Source of the DNA: Oxobacter pfennigii
GTDB lineage: Bacteria; Bacillota; Clostridia; Clostridiales; Oxobacteraceae
Length of the DNA stretch: 64,000 bases
Direction: 5' to 3'
NCBI RefSeq assembly: GCF_001317355.1
Contig: NZ_LKET01000043.1
Location: 1-64,000 of the forward strand
Made by a program: the position numbers and the translations under genes. Shown in pieces: positions 60,501 to 64,000 of the stretch; positions within the stretch are counted from its first letter, which is position 1; every line of letters starts with the position of its first letter. Under the pieces are notes generated by a model. That model had not been told where the DNA came from. It did no database searches and saw nothing but the letters and a program-made list of their open reading frames with translations.

Positions 60501-61334
60501 ATGGAAATGTGGATTAAGGAAATGCAGATAGAAGGAGCAGCAATGACTTATAAAGTAAATGAAACTCTGCTTCGTAAGAAGACAGAATTTCAGGACCTCG
60601 CAATAGTTGATACTCCTTCCTTCGGAAGGATGCTTGTTTTAGACGGTATAGTCCAGACCACAATCAAAGATGAATTTATTTATCATGAAATGATAACCCA
60701 TATTCCTTTGTTTACTCACCCCAATCCTAAAAAGGTGCTGGTAGTCGGAGGAGGAGACGGCGGAGCCATAAGGGAAATCTTAAAGCATCCATCAGTTGAA
60801 AAGGCAGTTTTATGTGAAATTGACGGAGATGTAATTGAAGCTTGCAAAAAATATCTTCCCGAGATAAGCTGCGCCCTTGATGATAAAAGGTGCGAGGTTT
60901 TTGTTGGAGACGGAATTAAATATGTAAAAGACCATAAAAATGAATTTGATGTAATAATAGTGGACTCCACCGACCCTTTCAACATGGCAGAAGGGCTATT
61001 CGGAGGAAACTTTTACAGGGATATATTTGATGCACTGACAGAGGAGGGTATATTCATCGCCCAGACTGAAACACCATACTTTCTTCCTGATACCGTAAAC
61101 AAGGTTTTCAATGATGCAAAGAAAATATTTCCGGTGACAAAGATGTTTATGGCAGGGATACCAACGTATCCGGGGGGCTATTGGAGCTTTACCGTAGGAT
61201 CTAAAAAGCATGATCCATCAAAGGTTGATACATCAAAAATAAAAATACAAGATATGAAGTATTATACTCCGGAGCTTCACAATGCATGCTTTGTACTTCC
61301 CCAATATGTTAAAGATGTAATAGGTGAAAAATAA
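60501..61334 (+). CDS. speE: spermidine synthase
   Basis: The enzyme transfers an aminopropyl group from decarboxylated SAM to putrescine. Residues near 80-95 read [16 protein letters not shown], the dcSAM-binding loop. [32 protein letters not shown] with the catalytic Asp, and [10 protein letters not shown] are also present. AGGAGGTAG precedes ATG 60501. Length (277) is normal. No speD or agmatinase gene is in the window; the YaaO-like decarboxylase at 21332 is a possible upstream enzyme. Confidence 0.95.
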   Translation: MEMWIKEMQIEGAAMTYKVNETLLRKKTEFQDLAIVDTPSFGRMLVLDGIVQTTIKDEFIYHEMITHIPLFTHPNPKKVLVVGGGDGGAIREILKHPSVEKAVLCEIDGDVIEACKKYLPEISCALDDKRCEVFVGDGIKYVKDHKNEFDVIIVDSTDPFNMAEGLFGGNFYRDIFDALTEEGIFIAQTETPYFLPDTVNKVFNDAKKIFPVTKMFMAGIPTYPGGYWSFTVGSKKHDPSKVDTSKIKIQDMKYYTPELHNACFVLPQYVKDVIGEK

Positions 61335-61350
61335 TATAAACATTTCAATA

Positions 61351-61393
61351 AGACTGTATAAATGCCAGAAAATGGCTTTATACAGTCTTTTCC
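61351..61393 (+). terminator. terminator after speE
   Basis: AGACTGTATAAA.GCCA and TGGC.TTTATACAGTCT form a long stem followed by TTT. Confidence 0.88.
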
Positions 61394-61568
61394 ATTTAGA
61401 AATAGTGAAATAAAAATTATTAAATTATATATATATTATAAAAATTAAAATGGAATTACGGTATATATGAAATTTTGGGTGATATAATATTGCATTTTGC
61501 ACTTTAACGTATTATTATAGTAATAATGTTAAACCATGATTTTAATGGAAATGAAGGAGGGGTTTTCA

Positions 61569-63161
61569 ATGAAAAAGAGATTAGCCGCTTCAGTTCTGAC
61601 AGCTGTTTTATCAGCGACATTATTGCTTTCAGGCTGCGGCAACTCGCAATCCAATTCAGGAAATAATTCAGCCACACCAAGTGCCGCACCTGCTGCACCA
61701 AAGGTATTCATTTTTGCTCAGGGTGCTGACCCAAGAGGTCTTGACCCGGCATATGTGGATGACGGCGAATCAGCAAAAGTTATGTGCAACATATATGAAG
61801 GATTGGTACAGTATAAAGGCCAGACTACAGAAATTGCACCGGCGTTAGCAACAGATTGGACAATCAGTACCGACGGTAAAGAGTATACATTCAAGCTTCG
61901 TGAAGGTGTAAAATTCCATGATGGAACACCATTTAACGCAGATGCAGTAGTGTTCAGCGTAGAACGCCAGCTGCCTCCCAATCAAACTGACGATATGCCT
62001 TATGCGTCATTTACATTCGAACAGGTTGACAAGGTTGAAAAAGTGGACGAGTATACCGTTAAATTCACTTTGAAGCAGCCTTCGACTCCATTCCTTGCAA
62101 ACCTTGCAATGACTCTTGCTGCACCTATAGTAAGTCCTGCAGCTGTTGAAAAATTTGGTGACAAATACATAGAAAATCCGGTTGGTACAGGTCCTTTCAA
62201 ATTTGTTTCCTGGGAAAAGGGACAATCTGTTACAATCGAAAAGAACAACGAGTACTGGGGAGAAAAAGCAAAGCTTGATAAGGTAGTATTCAAAATCACG
62301 AAGGAAAACTCAGTACGTGCCAGCGAGCTTATGACCGGTGCAATTGACGCCATGGACGGACTTGACCCAAATGACGTTGCTAAATTGGAACAGAGCCAGA
62401 TGGTTATATACAAAGAACCGGGTATGAACATAAACTACATGGCATTTAACTGCTCAAGGGCTCCCTTTGATGATCCGAAGTTAAGGGAAGCATTATCACA
62501 TGCAGTTAACCGTGAAGAACTCGTTCAGTATTTATATCAGGGATATTCATCCGTAGCTAAAGCTCCCATGCCTGACTTTATCCCAGGATATAATGACAGC
62601 CTCTCAATATACGAATATGATACTGCAAAAGCTACTGCTATGTTAAAGGAACTTGGCAAGGAAAATCTCCAGATAAAGATGATCACTTATTCAAACCCAA
62701 GGCCATATAACCCCGTTAACGGACAGAAGCTGGCAGAAGCAATCCAGAACTATTTCAGCAAAATAGGCGTAACAGCTACAATTGATGTATATCCATGGAC
62801 TGAATACAAAGAAAAAGCAGGACAGGGTGAAGGAGACATCATGTTCTACGGATGGACAGGAGATAACGGCGATGCCGATAACTTCCTTTCATTGTTTGAT
62901 TCAAATCAGATAGAATCAACTTTAAATGCTGCTAAATATACAAACAAAGAAGTTGATGATCTTCTTGCAAAAGCAAGGACAATTCCTAACGGTGAAGAGA
63001 GAAATAACGTCTACAAGGAAATCCAGGAGATTGTAATTAAAGATGCGGCTTGGCTTCCCATTTCCCATTCAATGGCCATGGCTGCCCATTCACCAAAGGT
63101 TAAAAACTTTGAAGTTCATCCGACAGGAAGCGTATTCTTCGTAAACGTAGATAAAGAATAA
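61569..63161 (+). CDS. ABC transporter substrate-binding lipoprotein (peptide/nickel family)
   Basis: A 530-residue family 5 extracellular binding protein. The signal peptide ends in LLLSGC with Cys 23, followed by a Ser/Asn/Pro linker. ADPRGLDPAYVDDGESAKVMCNIYEGLV, LATDWTISTDGKEYTFKLREGVKFHDGTPFNADAVVFS and NPVGTGPFKF are the family motifs. GGAGGGG precedes ATG 61569. It captures peptides or a similar ligand for the permease whose gene starts at 63241. An intercistronic hairpin separates them. Confidence 0.95.
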   Translation: MKKRLAASVLTAVLSATLLLSGCGNSQSNSGNNSATPSAAPAAPKVFIFAQGADPRGLDPAYVDDGESAKVMCNIYEGLVQYKGQTTEIAPALATDWTISTDGKEYTFKLREGVKFHDGTPFNADAVVFSVERQLPPNQTDDMPYASFTFEQVDKVEKVDEYTVKFTLKQPSTPFLANLAMTLAAPIVSPAAVEKFGDKYIENPVGTGPFKFVSWEKGQSVTIEKNNEYWGEKAKLDKVVFKITKENSVRASELMTGAIDAMDGLDPNDVAKLEQSQMVIYKEPGMNINYMAFNCSRAPFDDPKLREALSHAVNREELVQYLYQGYSSVAKAPMPDFIPGYNDSLSIYEYDTAKATAMLKELGKENLQIKMITYSNPRPYNPVNGQKLAEAIQNYFSKIGVTATIDVYPWTEYKEKAGQGEGDIMFYGWTGDNGDADNFLSLFDSNQIESTLNAAKYTNKEVDDLLAKARTIPNGEERNNVYKEIQEIVIKDAAWLPISHSMAMAAHSPKVKNFEVHPTGSVFFVNVDKE

Positions 63162-63170
63162 CTGAATATA

Positions 63171-63207
63171 AACGGAAAGCCGTCATTTACGACGGCGTTT
63201 CCGTTTT
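63171..63207 (+). terminator. intercistronic hairpin
   Basis: AACGGAAAGCCGTC and GACGGCGTTTCCGTT form a stem with T residues after it. It may reduce downstream expression so that the binding protein is made in excess, as is common for such operons. Confidence 0.8.
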
Positions 63208-63240
63208 ATGATTTTTATTTCTATTTAAGGTGGGAAAAGC

Positions 63241-64000
63241 ATGCTAAAATACATATTAAAAAGATTGCTGTTATTGATTCCCGTTTTAGTAGGCGTTTCA
63301 TTAATGGCATTTGTAGTTATGCACTTGTTTACAGCCGATCCGGCTGCTGTCATATTAGGCGAGCATGCTACAGCGGAACAGATAGAAAAATTGAGACAGA
63401 GCCTGGGATTGAATGATCCGATATATGTGCAGTACTGGAACTTTTTAAAAGGTGCAATCCGGGGAGATCTCGGCAATTCACTCATCTCCAAGACACCGGT
63501 GACAACAGAAATACTGCGGCGTTTTCCGGCAACAATAGAGCTTGCCTTTGCCGCAATTTTATTTGCATCCTTTTTCGGAATTATAATTGGCGTAATATCT
63601 GCGATAAAGCAGAATTCCATAATTGACTATATCAGCATGGTTGTTGCTCTTTTAGGGGTATCCATGCCTATCTTCTGGCTGGGACTGATACTTATAGTTA
63701 TATTTGCCGTGACCTTTCACTTGCTTCCCGTAGCCGGAAGGATACAGATAGGCTATGAACCAATGAGGGTAACGGGATTTTATCTATTAGACAGCCTTAT
63801 GACGGGAAATATGGTGGCTTTTAAAAGTACCTTAAGGCATCTCGTGCTTCCTGCCATTGCACTTGGCTCTTATTCAACGGCAATTATCGCACGTATGACC
63901 AGGTCTACCATGCTGGAAATCGTAAGGCAGGATTTTATCCGTACAGCCAGGGCAAAGGGTTTATTGGAGAAAATAGTAATTTTCAGGCATGCTTTAAGAA
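63241..64000 (+). CDS. ABC transporter permease, DppB/OppB family (partial)
   Basis: The reading frame runs off the window end without a stop, at 253 codons. MLKYILKRLLLLIPVLVGVS is the usual start of family permeases, and the first helix is followed by an external segment with ADPAAVILGEHAT. Membrane helices near 100-185 and the EAA-like loop IVRQDFIRTARAKGLLEK near 228 match. It forms the membrane channel with a second permease that would follow. AAGGTGGGAAAAGC precedes ATG 63241. Confidence 0.93.
   Translation, partial: MLKYILKRLLLLIPVLVGVSLMAFVVMHLFTADPAAVILGEHATAEQIEKLRQSLGLNDPIYVQYWNFLKGAIRGDLGNSLISKTPVTTEILRRFPATIELAFAAILFASFFGIIIGVISAIKQNSIIDYISMVVALLGVSMPIFWLGLILIVIFAVTFHLLPVAGRIQIGYEPMRVTGFYLLDSLMTGNMVAFKSTLRHLVLPAIALGSYSTAIIARMTRSTMLEIVRQDFIRTARAKGLLEKIVIFRHALR

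Noticed and set aside
1-64000. CRISPR array, prophage, or intact insertion sequence
   Set aside because: No regular short repeats with spacers, phage structural genes or intact transposase were seen. The only mobile traces are a decayed DDE transposase, a MITE-like element and short palindromes.

Overview
The window reads as chromosomal DNA from an anaerobic, endospore-forming member of the Clostridia (low-GC Firmicutes). The evidence is sporulation genes (Gin/CsfB, two alpha/beta-type SASPs, SpmA/SpmB, a RicT-type PSP1 protein, AbrB with a Spo0A-box-like site in its leader), a 2[4Fe-4S] ferredoxin, hemerythrin, a T-box leader, a c-di-GMP riboswitch, AGGAGG-type ribosome binding sites and frequent TTG/GTG starts. 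I cannot name the species.

Layout. 0-5.2 kb: the 3' end of an rRNA operon (5S rRNA), a c-di-GMP-I riboswitch in front of an HD-GYP gene, a DEAD-box helicase, an overlapping ubiA-ubiX pair and a tRNA-Ala/tRNA-Lys pair. 5.2-16.5 kb: mixed housekeeping genes (YgjP-like metalloprotein, GNAT, YqeB, M18 aminopeptidase, EamA transporter, bactofilin, amidohydrolase, RlmL-type methyltransferase), interrupted by an 806-residue fusion of a 7TM histidine kinase with a NarL-type response regulator in DNA that looks richer in GC. 16.5-20.8 kb: tandem SASP genes, signal peptidase I, small unknown genes and an M20 peptidase.

20.9-28.9 kb and 42.4-48.4 kb together follow the gene order of the Bacillus subtilis csfB-yaaO-tmk-holB-yaaT-yabB-rsmI-abrB-metG-yabD-yabE-rnmV-ksgA region. 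A ferredoxin and a ccdA-tlpA redox pair are inserted after yaaT, and a block of about 13.5 kb lies between abrB and metG. That block holds a second HD-GYP protein, an aminotransferase, a UPF0210/ACT pair, hemerythrin, SpmA/SpmB, an RDD/FG-GAP-like membrane protein, a MATE transporter, a MITE-like element and an ECF sigma/anti-sigma operon.

48.4-64 kb: a Met/Gly-rich protein, an orphan EIIC-like membrane protein lacking both key sugar-binding residues, a candidate structured RNA at about 52.85-53.01 kb, a decayed DDE transposase, a second ECF sigma/anti-sigma operon with a large exported TPR protein, lipoproteins, a SpoIIP-like protein without catalytic histidines, spermidine synthase and the start of an oligopeptide/nickel-type ABC transporter that runs off the end.

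Themes: c-di-GMP breakdown (two HD-GYP proteins, one under a c-di-GMP riboswitch), sporulation control and envelope sensing (two ECF modules whose upstream regions share a promoter-like motif). The strongest candidates for something undescribed are the structured RNA at 52.85 kb, the one-protein two-component system, the SASP leader hairpins, the MITE-like element and the degenerate EIIC protein. No CRISPR array, prophage or intact insertion sequence was seen.
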